This document shows positions 11,188-26,271 of a stretch of 64,000 nucleotides of DNA, one piece after another; positions within the stretch are counted from its first letter, which is position 1, and each line of letters opens with the position of its first letter. Below the pieces are notes generated by a model, which made no database searches, was not told the origin of the DNA, and saw only the letters and a list, made by a program, of their open reading frames with translations. The DNA comes from Hymenolepis diminuta. Lineage: Eukaryota > Platyhelminthes > Cestoda > Cyclophyllidea > Hymenolepididae. The stretch covers positions 2,061,787 to 2,125,786 of the forward strand of contig CAADRB010000013.1 in the NCBI GenBank assembly GCA_900708905.1. Direction: 5' to 3'. The translations under genes were made by a program, and so were the position numbers.

Positions 11188-14100
11188 ATGAGTGATTCAC
11201 AGTTTGGATCCTAATTTTTACCGAAGACTTGAATTGGAACTTTCTATTACCTAAAAGAAAGAAAGTGCATGAAACCACACTATTTGTGAAAATTAGTGTT
11301 TAGATTGTAGGTTCAGTTTAATGGCCTGATGATAGCTTTTATGAAAGTAAAATTTTTACTCCTTTTTCCACATTTTCAGAATTTTTTTCTGTCCTGTAGT
11401 CAAGCATGTTAATATTTTGAATTCTTTCGCAATTTATGTATCGGTTTGTTGACGACTTTTAAGAGAAAAAATAATATTTTTTGTCGATATGATTTATACG
11501 CTGCAAATCCTGTGCAGATTTGTTGATATATGTCTATATATACATATATAGATATCGAGATATTTCTACTCATTTCTTCTCAATTTTGAGCTCTGACTAA
11601 GTATAACTTAAGGCCAGTTAAATGATGCTATGTTTTACGAGAAAAAGTTGCTTAAAGTTGCTATCGAAAAGTGTGAAATGATTCATTTCACCTCAACTGA
11701 CAAACAAAGAAGGAATAAATTGATACAAATGTGCATGAAGTAAAAAAAACTGAATGACTGTCAAAAGATTTTCACAAGAACGTCTACAAGCAGTTCTATT
11801 TTAGGAAGAATTGCTTTATCTTAGAAGATGCCAATGCGGTATGGAGAAAACTGGCCTAGCCAATGTCTTTTCAAACTGCATGAACTCAGTAACCAGGAAT
11901 AACACAGAGTACCACAGAGTATTCATATCAGGGAAGAGTAGAGTGGAGGCAGACATATTGAATCAGCGGACAAGTAAAATCACATAGCAGGTGTTTTAAT
12001 AGAAGAAATCGATAAAACATTTTAAAAAAGGCGCACAAATTGAAATAAACTGAGTAGAACTCGATTAATAAATCACGACAGCTAACGGCAACTTTTTCTA
12101 TCGCTTTAATTGCTTTCTGTGCAGAAACCAATCTCAAAGTAGATGCTATCTGTTTTTGACGTAAATTCAAGTGAGAATCAATAAAATTTTCTTCCTTTTT
12201 TAATAATAATTAACTTGAAATTTATGCCACAAATCAAGAGCAAATTAAGTTTATTATCACTTTGGGGAAATATGATTTAGAAGTTAATACAATGAAATCT
12301 TTTGTAATTTTAACAAACCTCATCGGTTAGAATCAGTACAATTCACTTTCTTTCCCCTGAATACGCCACATTTAATTTATCATGTACGTAAAATTTCCAC
12401 TTCCATTTGGGAGGCTGAAGGTTATGACTCACTCAAGTTAAATTAAAACAAATATCTATCATGATTCACCGAGTATTCTAATATTTTCAGGCGGGTACCT
12501 ACAAACATGTTGCGGATGATACTGGTGTCAGTTTGTATTTTCCGAATTAAATTAGAAAAGACTCTGACACATAGCAAATAAAACCTCATTAGCCTCCCAA
12601 AATAGCCTACAAGAGTCGGACCTTTGGTAAGCTTTACCCCAACTATACAATTTAGCACATTTTAACAAAATTGCAAATTTTATGAATAAATACTAATAAA
12701 TCGTTAATTTAATATTTCTTGGATAAAAATTATTCATTCCATCTATCCTTCTTGATAGTTAATGCTTAACTGTAATGTAATTACTTGAAAAAATGGGAGT
12801 TTTCTATGCACAGATAAGCAAATATGCTTCTTCCAATAGAGTGGAAGATTTTTCCTCATGAAAAATGATTTGAAAAGCAGTTTCATAGTTATTTTATAGC
12901 TTTTTGCATTAAAGACACGTGGTCAAATAGTTGATCCTTAGAATCTGTCTGCTATCAATATAAAAAATTCGGCTGCTCTCAGAAAAAATAATAATTTCAG
13001 CGTATGATCAATAAAATCTGCAAGAAATAAAAGCTTTTCCCAAAAAAAATTTCTACCGAAAATAAAACTGGCGAATTTTTTTTTCAGAAGAGGTAAGAGC
13101 AGAACGGACCTGAAAGTACCGCTGCCATGCATGATGTATGAATAGTTCGGAATGCTCTGTAAAATCATTTCGTCATTGCATAAAGACAGTTTTTGTGGAT
13201 TGGACGAAAATTGACCGTAATTTGCCCTTTTAAAGGTAAAAGTACTCGTGACACGTGTGCATTCTCACGTCTTTAATCTACTTTGAAACAGTGGGGAAAA
13301 TATGGTTGCGTTCCGGATACTCTTCAAGTCCCAAGAAATCTACGTTTGACTTACAGAATTTTGGTAACCTTTAAGTAATTTCTACTGAAATGTCCAACAT
13401 TTAGTATAAGCATGAATGGACATTTCAGTTTGAAGATTTTAAAATATTATTTAAGAATGGAATCTCTCCGAGGTGCTCATTTTTCTATTGCATGATCAAC
13501 TGCTATCAACTACCGAATTTGTGACTTGGTTTAGCCCAATTTAGCCTGAAAATTAAATTTCTCCCAAAAACGCAAATGATCACTTATCTTTTTTCTCGAA
13601 TGTTCGATGACGGAGGGAAAATAACATTTTCTTTGCATTTTGGTAAATTCGTAGATGTTTTACTATAATCAGTTTAAAAATACAAATAAAATACAAAAAA
13701 ATGGTTTAATTATTTTTTGCTGAATTTCTCACCAAATCTTGTTAGAATTGTTTGTATTTGCGCTAGGTATATGATCCAATCCGAAATATTTAGTAAATAT
13801 TTATCTTGTGATCTGCTATTATTAACTCCAGAGTTTACTGCTAGCCAATACATGTACCGCATTTTCTCTCTACATTAACGAATTTACTTCTGACTATTTT
13901 TAAATTTAAAACTTCTAATGTAGGTCATTGGTTATGGAATGCCAATAATAGCATGGGGGTTCAATTCCATAAGATTAAAGATTGAAATCATGTTTCACAA
14001 AAGGGAGAATTGGCGAGAGATGTTATATTGATGGGGTAGATTTCAGGAGTTTGAAACTATAATATCGCAAAATCGGGTACAGAGATTCTATCTACTTACC

Positions 14101-15236
14101 CAGTTTATGAGTTTGAAAAACTTCTGAACTTGTTTTGCTTAGGTGACATTGACATATTCTACTAATAACATTGTTAAGTCATATTGAAAAGAAAATGAAT
14201 GTCAAAGCATCATTTATAATGTCCTGGACTGAAAAAATTGTTTAAGTGAAGAAAATGAAGACCGAAACCTTCGTTCACAATTATCCCGAGATACGGCCAA
14301 TGAAAGTAATACGTTGCAGAAGAGAAGAATCAAATTATATTGATTTTCGATATTCGATTTGATTCTCTTTCCAGACTCGCACCTTAATTGTTTCATTCTC
14401 AAGGTCACATTTACAGAAGTATTTTGTATATGTATACCTTTTTTTCCTATTTTGTACTTCACTGAGCAACCTCGAATGCTTAGGGTTCATAAGAAAGTAA
14501 ATACCTGGAAGAGTATCGGGATTGTCAAATTCAGTCTTTTCAATCCTGACTTATCCAATATGTTGTCATTTTAAAAGTCAACCGACTTCACCGCTGTTCT
14601 GTTTGTTAATACAATGAAAGCAGACGTCATTCCCTGATGATTCATGCAAGCCCGTAAATTATGACACAAATTATCAATTCGTCTTCCTTAACAATACAAT
14701 TTGGTCTACGAAAGTATTTGTCCTTCTTATAGTACACTTTACTCATTTTGAATAATTTTCCCCCAATCTGTTCAATCATCAACCCTGTTGCATTCCTTTG
14801 TTCACGCAATTTCAACTTGAGATGCATTAAATGCACATTTCGTGTTCCATTATCATGCCATCTAATAAACGCAAAAGCTTGCCCATTACGGTTATTCAAA
14901 AAAGTTTTGCCTCGTCAAGACTATTCTATAACCGGAATATACATTACTGCCTACTTCAATGGCGGATTATCACTTCCGAAAAAGTTAATGATTAAAATTA
15001 CAAAAATATGCATTATTATTGTGTAGCGGTATCAAGACATGCAGGAAGAAAACGTTATTTCATGTGTGAGACAACAAGAAACTGGATTTTTACACAATCA
15101 CTGGTGAATTTGTTTTCCTAGAAAATGCATTTGTGTGAATATGTGCTATCACAGTCATTTGCACTACTTAAAAAAAGAAAATGATGACACTCGGAGAGAC
15201 GAAAATTGACTGAATATTTAACAGAATCGTTTTGAT

Positions 15237-18200
15237 TCAATTTGAGCCCATTTGCAAAACGACCACTGTCGCATGATCCAATTTCCCCGGCATCCTCTTC
15301 ATTGAATCCATAATCCATGCTCGTCTACGCTCTAGTTCACACAACTCTTTGTCTTTCTCCTCTGGTGGATTTTCTCCAGTTATTGCTGTAGCGCTTCGTG
15401 ATCTTTCATTATCTCGAAGGGAGTTCATCTTTCTCATATATCGAGAGAACTGAGCCTTCAGCTTGGTGGTTTCTGGAGCTTCAAGGAACTGGCGTTTTTG
15501 AGCAGTCACTCGTTTAACATGTTTCAGAAGCGCTTCTCCATAATCTACTGCAGATACTTCTCCACTTCCTGTGCGTTCAATTTCGTACCATATTCGAGTA
15601 AGTTCCTTTGAAGCATACTTCTGACGCTCAGGCCAAGTTAACTCTAACTGATTCGTGAAATTCAGACTCCGAGCGCTGACGGTGTCTGGACTTGGTGGGG
15701 GAGAAGAAAACTCATGCGTAGATGACAGAAGCGTTGGAGTTGATGGAATTGATAATGGTGGAGGTGGAGGAGGTTTGGGCCAAATTGGAAGAGCATAAGG
15801 AGTGGCTATCGGCGTCATTTTGGTCCAATTCTTATGAGAAGTGAAACGCGATTTAGACAAATCAGATGGCATAGCAATATGGTCCTCTCCCCCATCATTT
15901 TCATCGGCAAAAGAGATATCCGGTGCTCGTGGGATGGCGATTCGAACAATCACTGGATCAAAATTATCTGTTAGTCCGTCAGTACTGAAAATTATGATAT
16001 CTCGGGGATTGCATATGGCGACTGCACACATAAGATTTTGTAATTCTGGATCTCCTGAATCATAAACTCGTCCAAGTGCTCCTCCGGCGTCTCGGAAATC
16101 TCGTTCAGGGGGACCTTCAGTTTCACAATCTGTTCCTGATGAGTCATTACTAGTTGGTACCCAACCAGTGATCTCTAAAGCATCATTTCCCTCGCGAAGA
16201 ATGAAAGCTTGAGAGTCACCTACTGATGCTACTACTAGGGCATGAGTAGTGGTAGTGCCTTCTTCAGTTGTCAAAGATGAAGTTGACGCAGCTGAATGGC
16301 TAGAAGACTGTCCAGATTGATGGCGTCGGTGATAATGACGATGACGTTCGCCAAGGTGGACTGGAAGGAGAAGACCTACGCAGAGAGTTGTCAGACCTCG
16401 GGTTTGTGCAACTATGTCCAAATGAGCTTGTCTGAAGGCCGCAAATAACAGGTTGGCAGCGTCCTGAAACAAAGATAAGATATACGATTCCTCATTCTAC
16501 AGACAAACAAGACAATGTTTTGAATGGGCTTGCGAGTATGGATGAATGTTTGATTTCAGCTGAGTTTTCTTTACTTGATCGTAATCCACCTGGTAAAATC
16601 ACAGTGAATAAGAGGTGATCAATGACAATTCTATAAAGAAAACAAAATTATTTGAATCAATTCTCATATGCCGGTGGTGTAGTGGTCAACGTGTTTGTCT
16701 GTCAAATTGATGACAGTGGGCGCATATCCAATGCTGTAGGTGGCCAACCTCACTAGTTACCTCTAGTCAACAGGAGGGGGTGGCAGAATGCGGCTCCAGG
16801 AAACCTTCATTCTACCCAAATTAAGCCTTGGCAATGCCTCTTTTAACAGACCTGGAAAGATTTTCACAATCAATTCTTAAAAAGGTATATTTTCTTATAT
16901 TTCCAACCTCTCTAACTTTGCATCTGCACCAAATAAAATAATTCTGTGCAAGAATCCTTTAAAAAGTCTCAAAATAGACAGTTCATTTTCGGAGCACGAA
17001 TAGAGACCGAATAAAAATCATAAATCATGATTGATCTTTAGGGATAGAAATTTTTTAACTTCCCTACGAGCTCCCCAAAAACTCTTCAGCCTTTTTTCAG
17101 TAAAGGCAAATCTTACATTAAATAGAAAATCTAAGAAAGATTTAGACATATTCGATGATAATTAAATTAAATTTTATTAAAATTTGGGTTGAGCACAAAC
17201 AATTACTATCTTAATGTATAGGATGGTTTAAACGCATTCCCAAGCGTTCGAATCTTCGAGAATGCGCCAAGTTATTGACCATTAGTCCTTCGGATACAAA
17301 GATATTGAAAATTAATTATAGAAATACATGCTCCGATAGACACAAAGATCGTCAAGAGCTATCCGGCGAAAGATAAAGTGTCAGATTCTGCAATAAGATC
17401 ATAGGTAATTTAAAATCCGTATGCAAATGCCCAAGTACAAACTAAATTTCCGATAAAATATCCTGCTACGCATGTTCTTTGCCTGTTAATTTTAATTAAA
17501 TTTTTATTACTAATGAAAACAGTGTATTTTAAAAATGGGGAGTTCAGTCCCCCACCCTCCCCCCTCCCTCTCGTTCCTACACTTCCCATGAAAAAAAAAT
17601 CAAATTAGCTGTTCTAAATGAAACAAAACGTATTTGAAATGTTTGATTTCATTTTGTTATGAAGCCCAATTGAATATTTTCGTTGAACTCAAGACATCCT
17701 GGCAAGCCTCATCTCTCATGCATTGAATTATCGACTACTGGATTTCCATCCTCACACCTGGATAAGAAAGACAACCAACGGTGGAGAAGTCGTAGCTGCA
17801 ATTATTGGTTAACCAAACAGCCAATCATTCACCGGACACTTAAGACAATATAAGTAAATTTATTTTGTTAATAGAAAACCGTTGTTTGAGTTTAAAGTCT
17901 TTTCCCTCCTCTGCCTGAGGTCTGAGTAGTGTATAACTTTATGAAAGGCAGTTATAAAACATTTCATGAATTGCCTTTTTGAAGTAGAATAAATTATGGA
18001 AGTAAAATAAAGTAAATGAGGGTTAATTTTGGATACTGAAGGGAATTCGACGAAAAGACGGGAGTAAGCTTTATTCATTCCAACACGCAACTGTAATTGA
18101 GACCTTTTCCGCTCAAATTCAAAGTTGTGCACTTTTATCCAGATCGAATAACTTCCAATTTGTACAGCTAAAATTACTTTTACACTTTTCTACAGTCGAG

Positions 18201-21200
18201 TAAAAGATGGCTCTATTTATTTACACTTTTGGCTACTTTTGCTTATATGAAAACGTAAAAGGTATCGAAATATCCTCCAAAATTCCACGGAATATTAAGG
18301 AAAATCTACCTCTAAATTAATTTTTGAAATGACCTGCCTTTAATAAATTCTAAATATAAAAAGTCAACTTTAACTAATATCCAAACTAATAAGTCATCAG
18401 AAATTGCGTAACTAGAAAGAAGGCTACAAAAGTTGGTAGCTAAGGCACATCGGACAAGATCACAAGCACAAGGCTGTCATGACTAAAACAGCCAACAATG
18501 TTGAGTCCTGTCCTTTAAGAGCATAAAATCTCCCTTCAAGATAATTCAAGTGAGCACAGTGAAATGCGAGGCTGTCAGTTTTATGCGAATTTTTAAAAGA
18601 AAGAATATGATGGTTTTGTACTATTGATGGGATCACTGTTGCTTAGGCGCAATAATTAAAGACTTCCAGAGGCCAATTTCCAGTTGCATTAGGTCTTTAA
18701 GACACGACACATATCGGAATGTTAGTCTCAAAGTTAAAATCAGGTTCATTGTGAATCTTTTCAAAATATCTCTTAAGAAAAGGAACAGAACATACTCTTC
18801 CGAGCTGAGAAGGAGCAAAACTATCCAATCTCATGGACAAAATCTACTCTTTTTCCGAAATATTTCCTCTCAGTCATTGCTGGGTATCCACTTGTCCATA
18901 TAGTTTAAAGAATGCTCTTATCTAAATTAAAAAGCGTGTATACTGTTATGAAAATTCCAAAATGTGTTCTTTCATTTGAGTTGAGCAGTTACCAAGATTC
19001 AAGAACGAATTTTAAATTCACCCTGCATAATTCCCATCAAATACCGGCCCACTTGTCTTAGTATTTAACGACCAGAACTCTTTCTAGAATACTCTATAAC
19101 TAGAAAAAATGCTAAATTTTACCATTTTCAGCTAAGTTTAAGCAATATAGGTTGGTTTATAGCCTTTTTTTATCACCGATCAGACTTCATTTGGGTAACC
19201 TATGTAACAACATTTCCTAGGTAAGAGACAAAGTCGTTAAAAAGGAATTCGTGAATTTCGGATGGCAGTGCTTAAAACAAAACCACTCTTCTGGCTCTAA
19301 CTCTAAGCACTCTAACTTGAAGTTAAACGAGGACCATTTTACAGTGAAAGATTTTTCAGAATATGCCGCTGGAAAGTATTTGTCGTGTTCCTTGGATTAT
19401 TAATAACAAAATAATTTAAAGTTTACATAACTTAATAATATTAATAGGTAAAAGTCTCTTTCTTACTGTTAGATATCATTTTAAATTGATAGAGGTGCTG
19501 CTTCAATCCAAAGTAATACCGAAATAGGCTGAAAGCGCAAAGTTATAGGTGAGAAAATAAAGAAGAACTCTTTTATTTCTTTAGTGTTCTGTGCGCCTAT
19601 CTTTGTAACTTTTCCCCATCTGGATAAAGAATCGCATATTTGAGTGCATCTTTTCTCCAAAGATAATAAAATGTTTCTTGTGCTACCTTAAGAGCGTTGC
19701 TAGTTGGCTCTCTTGAAATTTTCTCAATAACTTATCATCGTCGATTTATTTCTTGTGCTTGATCATCTGTGGCGACGCAGTAAAATGTCTCTTCAATATT
19801 CAAGGATTAGCATATACAAGCTCCCCCAAACGGTAATCTTTCATAACTAAAAAACACAATCAGTTATTCTGTACTCCTGGATTTCGGAAAGCTATATTTT
19901 AACGGCATCTTTATAAATAATAAATTTATTCTAGCACTAAAAATATATGAAAATTTGACCTTTAAAGCACCAATAAAGTGAAAATTACATTCATTCGAAT
20001 GGAATTGACATTGAAAGCGATGCCTACGAACTTAGGTATCTCCAATTTCAGGTGTACACTAAACAAACACTGGTAATTTTATGTGAAAATGCTAGTAAGT
20101 TATAACCACCCCCCACCCCCTTAAAAGCCATAAAGAATAAGAAGTCAGGCACACCCATTTTATCATAAGCGTTGCTCTTTCTCTACTTTAAACGCTTGAA
20201 AATTTCTAGACACAATACTAAAAATATAAGGAAGATTGAGGAAATATACCTCCAAATCCTATCCAGACTTCTCATAAAATGCAAAATCAGTCGATCTGTT
20301 GGCAGAACTGCTTCAATCAAAGCAGTAGATCAACTCAAGGGTCTTGTAAATCTGAAACTGCAGTACACCAAAAAGACATGAATAGACTATGATGTTCTAG
20401 ACTTGTTTACATTTACCAAATAATGTAACAAAGGTCAAGCCTACCCGAGTGTTGCGGATTTTGAGAGCTTCTGGTCCTCCAAGTAGGAAATTTGTTTCCA
20501 GATGCTCATAGACAGCGTTGATTGCACACCGAGCCGCGCGCATCGGAGCTTCACCCCAATTCACACCGTCGGCAACAGCTATGAATGCGCTATTGGGACG
20601 AACCTTCACAACAAAAGCATCGGCAATTGGGTCACCTAAATGCAGAATATCAATTTTAAACTTTAGTTATATGACTAGCAAGTTTTGATTGTAATAACGT
20701 TTTGAGCCGTGTGTGATTTGAGACTGTTTTCATTTAATTAAGCAAAATGCAAACATACAGCCAATTTCACCTTAACGTTAAAGTGAGAGAACTGGAGTTG
20801 GTACCTTCTTAATTAATTTTGATAAATGCTATTCTATTCTAGCACCTTTTCTTAAGCGATTACTACCCGAATTCATCGTAAATCAGTTGTGTAGTTCTAC
20901 GTCATCTAAAGTAAAGAACTCTTAATTGGCCAGCTTATCTTCGACCAGTATCAGTAAAAGAGACTTCAAAGACACGTCATCCAGAATGTCAAGGACCTAA
21001 GTTATAAATTAACACATTTTTCTGTGATCATTGCTTTCAAAGCTACTATTTATAATAGTATGTAATTGGTACATGCTGTGATATACCGGTACGCTTAAAG
21101 AATGAAAATAACTAGCATATTTCTCTGAAAAAAATAAGAACAACTTATACGCTGTCCGGTTGAAGATATCTGTCTAAACGTCCCCCCATAGAATGCCAAT

Positions 21201-24200
21201 AAAGGATGGAAATGTATATTGTATAATAAAAGGGAGTTTTGGCTGATGTCTCCCATTTCAAAAGGAGATATCTGGGTCATTACTGGATTTACTTATTGTT
21301 TTTTTATTGAGGACCCATAATTTATAAATTCAGTGAATAAAACAATATCACAATATACAAATTAAATCATAAAATATCGTGAAGAACGCCTGACCGATAA
21401 AAGTTGCATTCTATGGTCGATTTATGAGAATCCATACTTTAGGTTTCCTCCATCTCAATAGTAAACAAATACTGATATTTCACAATGGTGCATAACTTTA
21501 GCCTACCCAAATGGAAAGTTTTTGTACTCTCTTGAAAGTGAGGACAAAAGCCTTAGGTCGCTTTCAGCTGAAAAAGAAATTGAAATGATATGCATCGTAT
21601 AATTTACTATGCACCTATACCATCCGACGAATTGGGCAGATTTGCCATCATTGTACCACAAAGAGGCTCGTTTATTGTCCAGTTTGTATTAGAAATTAAC
21701 TTGGTTCATTAAAAATAATGGTGGTCTACCTGGATGTAGCCCAGTCTCTTTTTCGTAAAGACGAAAATCAGCTTCTCGAATGAGGGGCTGGTCAGTCAGC
21801 TTAGAACATAACATTTCATTTCATGCCTATGCGTCTCGATTACTCGTATCAAAATATCTACTAACATTAAGTGAATAACTAAAACGAACTATAAATAGTA
21901 AACATAAGCGAGGCATAATCATAAAAATACTTTCTTACCGCATAAAGTATATTAAGATTGAAATTACATCAATGAATAATAAAATAAAAAAACTTCCCAG
22001 GTTCCCTAAGGGAAGTTTTAACAGCGCTTAACTTGTGTAGGGAGAAGTTGTTTTAAAAATACTTTTTTTTAATAAGAGACCCGCATTCAAATACTCCTCT
22101 TTTAGACCAGATTTAATCAGTGCGGTTAATTATCTACATCACTGGATGTACCCTGATAAGCACTTATCTCGTAAACTTATCTTAACAAGCCAGCCCGCTA
22201 GTCTCGTATTTCTCCTGACAGAGAGCTTCTCAATTTAGAGCGTAAGTGGTCTTTTTAATAACAGAGAATGTGTCAACTAATTTTGATTATAAATATCATT
22301 CGCTATATCACTGAATTATGAAACCTCACGTTTATTGTCTTTTTTTATGCCTCTAACTTATCTAGAAATGAAATGATATCGATGAAATAAAACAAGTCAT
22401 TATTAAATAAGAAAAGATATAATGAACTGGATGTATCGCAATCAAAACCCTCTGAAAACCCATAGGTTCAGCTTATTCAGAAAGACTGCCACTTTCTAAA
22501 TTAAATTCATTAGATTATCAATTCATAATCGATTCTAATTGATTATTATTGATTATTGATTATCTCTTTATCGATTTAAACCCGAATTCAAGAGAAGGAA
22601 GAAGGAATTAGTACATAGTTGTTTAAATTAATCTGAGGTAAAACCAACACGTGCTCTAATCATATCAGAGAGCATTACTTTAGTAAAACAAGAAACATTA
22701 GTCCCAGATGAGTGACAATGTAACAATTACTGTCGAAAGATTCTCCTCTTCATTTGAAGGTTTGTTTTATGTTTACGCAAGTATTCACAGCCATTAAGTA
22801 TTTACCAAACGGTATATTTTGTGGGAGTTTTTATGGTTGCACGAAAACAAACTGGTAAAGAGAAGATAATAAATACAACAATTACACCATAAAACATTCA
22901 AATTACACTGAGTCATGAATATTTTTATTTCTAGAGAAATTTAGTGCAAACCATTCATCAAGGTATTCTACATTCGTGAATAAATCATACATTTTCCATC
23001 TGTTCGTTGTAACCTTTTTTCTTTACGAGACTAAAACTGTCCGATTCACAGATAAGTGTTCAGCAGTAGAAAGTGAAGAAAATTCCATTGCTTTTATTAT
23101 AATATTTCTCTCGGTTATATTATTTATCAGAGAGAAATGGTTTTGTATTATTTAATTTCGAGTAGAAAGTTCTTAAAAGCGTGCATTATTTATAGGAGGC
23201 AGAATTGGATACTGTGACGCTCGAAATCGAAATTATGAGATTTTTGTGAATAGATTCCTCCTCTCAGGTGCTAGATTTTTCTATCTGTAATCAATTATAC
23301 CCTGACACAAGTAATACCTGCAGTGTTAATTAAAAGGATGAGTTTTTACCATATAAGGAAAGCAAAACAAGTAGCCAAATCAACTCAACTGATTAAAAGT
23401 TGACCACCGCGATGTAGAGTAAATGGAAAACAAAGATAGAGATGTTCGAATAATTAATATTCAATAACTGATATTTTTGTAGCTCTGGGACTTTCTGCCA
23501 AACTGAGAGTTTATTTAACTCCAGCAAGTAAGTAGACAATTTCCCACTTAAAACGTCAAAATAACCTGGTTCACTGACTGACTGACTGATAAAAAGCACG
23601 CTCATATTCCTAAACTGAAAACGAGGAAAAAACGAAAGGCCGACAGGTATCTCCCTCATTATTAATGTAACGATCTCACAGTCATATATTCAAACCACCG
23701 TCTTAGCTTTAAATCATTCTTTCAAAGATAAGTCAATTTCATAGATAATTTTCAGCCTTCCATCTAATTACCACAGCTTCTCCTTAACAGCAGTTACGTG
23801 AAGTAAAAAACACAAATTTGAATTCGCGCCACTAATTATAAGTAAAAAAAACGCTTAAATTGCTTAAAAGTAAATTTCTAACGGTTCCAGACAAAAAGTC
23901 TCCTGATAAGATAACAGAAAATCCAATCAGATGCGAAAATCATGCTCTAATTAATCTTGAGAACAAGTTAAAAAATTGTCTGGGGATTTACGCTAGGAAT
24001 TTCTTTTCATTCGCATACTCAGGGGAAATGGTGGTGTCAGCCGAAATTTTAATGTACTTAACTAATCAAAAACCTAAATTTTAAATAAACTTTTTATTAA
24101 AAAAATATATTTTTTTAGTTCTTTTTAAACTGTTATCTTGTTTATACCAAACTAACCTGTCAATAAGTGACAGAAGTGGAGCAAAGTTGTCACTCAAATA

Positions 24201-26271
24201 TATATAAACAACCCCAAATAAAAATTTCACTTTTACTTAAATAAGCAAGTTTTCAACTCATCAAATTTTTGAGTATGAGTAAACTCAAACAGGCCTAGAT
24301 GTGATACTAGGGGACTAGAGAATTTTAATGAGGTAAGGCCAACTCGAACTGTGTGACTCATACTGACCTAATTTTTTAATGCAAATTAAACTTAACTCAG
24401 CTCATAAGTTATGGATTTTGTTTAAATTGACTGAGCGAAAAATCTTACCGGAAGTACGGCCAGTTACTGGATTCGTGTCGTAGAGAGAAATTGACTTTCC
24501 GAATACGCGGGGATGGGGAATTTCCTTCCAATTGTCCACGAATACTACAATGATTAATTTTAATTTATGCCAGGGGCTATTACTCATTCAGGAAACAAAT
24601 CTAACAATTTTTGGAAAGAACTTGGACAAAAGTGATATGCACAACTTCTAGACGTCTTACAAAGAAAGAATTCACTTTCTTCTTTTCTTCTGACAATTGT
24701 AAGTTAAACAAATCCGTGCATCAAAAGTGGAACTTAGCGTTTGGCAGAAAATGCTGGGCTTATTTTTTCCCTTCATTTGTTTTCTAAATTTGGAGGAATT
24801 TTGGAGCAAAATAAATGCTTTTTATTCACTTTCAATGGGTGGTAAACCTAAATTAAATATGTTCCCATCTACCTATCATTGAAGGAGAGCGTTACTTTAC
24901 TGCGTTAAGCAGTAAAGTAATAGATGAAAACTCGGTAAATTAAGTGGAAATTCACGGACTGATACATTCTAATCCACATTGTCGAATAATTGTTTGCAAG
25001 AAAGACTGGAAAATTAGGTAGTTATGAGAAAGAATCAATAGAATTTCAATTGTAATAAGTATTAATTTTTCTCAGGTGGTTATTTTAATCTTATTTAGGA
25101 AAAATAAATTAATACAAACTTGGAAAAACTGTAAGAATTTATTTATAAGCACTGCAAATAACTATTGATTTGATCCCCCAATAATAATAAAAGTAAGATA
25201 TAAATTCTGATCGATTTCTACGGAAATTCATTCTTGAATAGTTTAAGAAAGACATTCTAAAAGAAGAACCCTTAGATATGCTGTACTAGGCAAAGAAAGA
25301 AACTCGAATGCAAAGTAATTGAAAATTTATGGCAAAGTTTTTACCATGGGTTCCGCAGACTAGTGTTTTTGACGTGCTCTTGCCCTTCCATTCACGAGCG
25401 ACCTGAAAACCGCTGTCAGGCCCGGTCATGGATGCGACAACTTTCCGGTCAAGTAATTGCGACGTCATAATCTGCATCACTGCTTCTGAGGGCAAGTCAC
25501 CAGGACTGGCAGCTGTCCATATGAGCGAATGTTCTGCGTCTTCGGAGGTCTGTGACTGCTCCTAGAAAAGTGAGGAAATCAGGTAAACATAAGATTTAGA
25601 TATTTCGCCATCAGGTAAGCTTTTAAGACAAATCTAGGGACTTTGTCGATGAGACGTATCTTAATTACAGTATTTATCTTGGAAATTGGGAAGCTATTTA
25701 GATTACTCTGACGAGACTAGCGTAAATGAATATGAAAATGTATATTGTTTTTCCGCTTACAACATGCTTTATAAGAAATGAGTTAAATATTTAATGCAGA
25801 AATCACTAAATTATGACTTTTGCAACCACGAAATCTACCTTTAAAGGATTTTTACCTTCCTTTTTTAAAAAAAATTTATTTCTTTTTAAATATAAAAAGA
25901 ACACCATTTTGAATAGCGAATTCATTTCATTTTTTCTATCTTTAGTTAAAAAATGAAGAATAGAAAAGCTTAAGACAGAGAGATTATTTAATGTCTGCCA
26001 ATGTAAGTAAGCCTAAAGACTAATTATTATTTTCAAAAATCGCAAGCTAAAGCTTCACCCTACTAACTTCGACAAATATTTAAAGCAAAAAATCTAAAAT
26101 ATTTATTGAAACTATTTCACTCATCTTGTGTAGAGAAAATCAAATCTTGATGCTTACGTTTATGTTAGCTGCATAAAAGGATCGGAGAGAAGATAAAGGT
26201 TCATATTTTCGAGAAGTAAAATGAAGAGAGTCCATGGGTGTGAATTTACGCGATTCCATTGTCAATGTCAT
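15237..26271 (-). CDS. PP2C-like domain protein, five exons, complete (614 aa)
   Basis: Exons in coding order: 26271-26158, 25561-25345, 24544-24449, 20635-20445, 16463-15237; all junctions are GT-AG and in phase. The ATG at 26271 has an in-frame stop two codons upstream. The protein belongs to the PPM/PP2C fold group most like insect CG9801-type PP2C-like proteins (from memory). Visible motifs: FGKSISLYD (125-133), AVADGVNWGE (162-171), ASVGDSQAFIL (285-295), FSTDGLTDNFDP (365-376) and a C-terminal DHATVVV starting at residue 602. The aspartates equivalent to PPM1A Asp60, Asp239 and Asp282 are present, but the Glu of the usual MED motif is Tyr. Insertions include a His/Arg-rich stretch (246-254) and a proline run (437-442). 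Whether it is an active phosphatase is unclear. A SINE sits in the 4-kb last intron. Confidence 0.85.
16672..16860 (+). repeat. SINE copy 1 (tRNA-derived), in the last intron of the PP2C-like gene
   Basis: Begins ccggtggtgtagtggtcaac, which looks like a tRNA 5' half with an A box, followed by a degraded B box around gggcgcatatcc. The body shares ggtggcagaatgcg and aagccttgg words with the copies at 44.4 kb and 32.0 kb. It lies antisense to the host gene. Boundaries are approximate. Confidence 0.65.

Larger units (their letters stand above)
1691..15236. other. Long gene-poor AT-rich region
   Basis: About 13.5 kb with no gene I can recognise. Open frames are short (under 100 codons) and mostly have AT-driven composition. 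Three coding-like stretches are listed separately (3242-3312, 5627-6060, 7738-8001). Simple sequence includes a CT-rich run near 6166-6184, an ATT run at 11161-11187 and an AT-rich TATA-type tract around 11530-11555. The interval could hold exons of a divergent gene, long-range regulatory DNA or old repeats. Confidence 0.5.
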
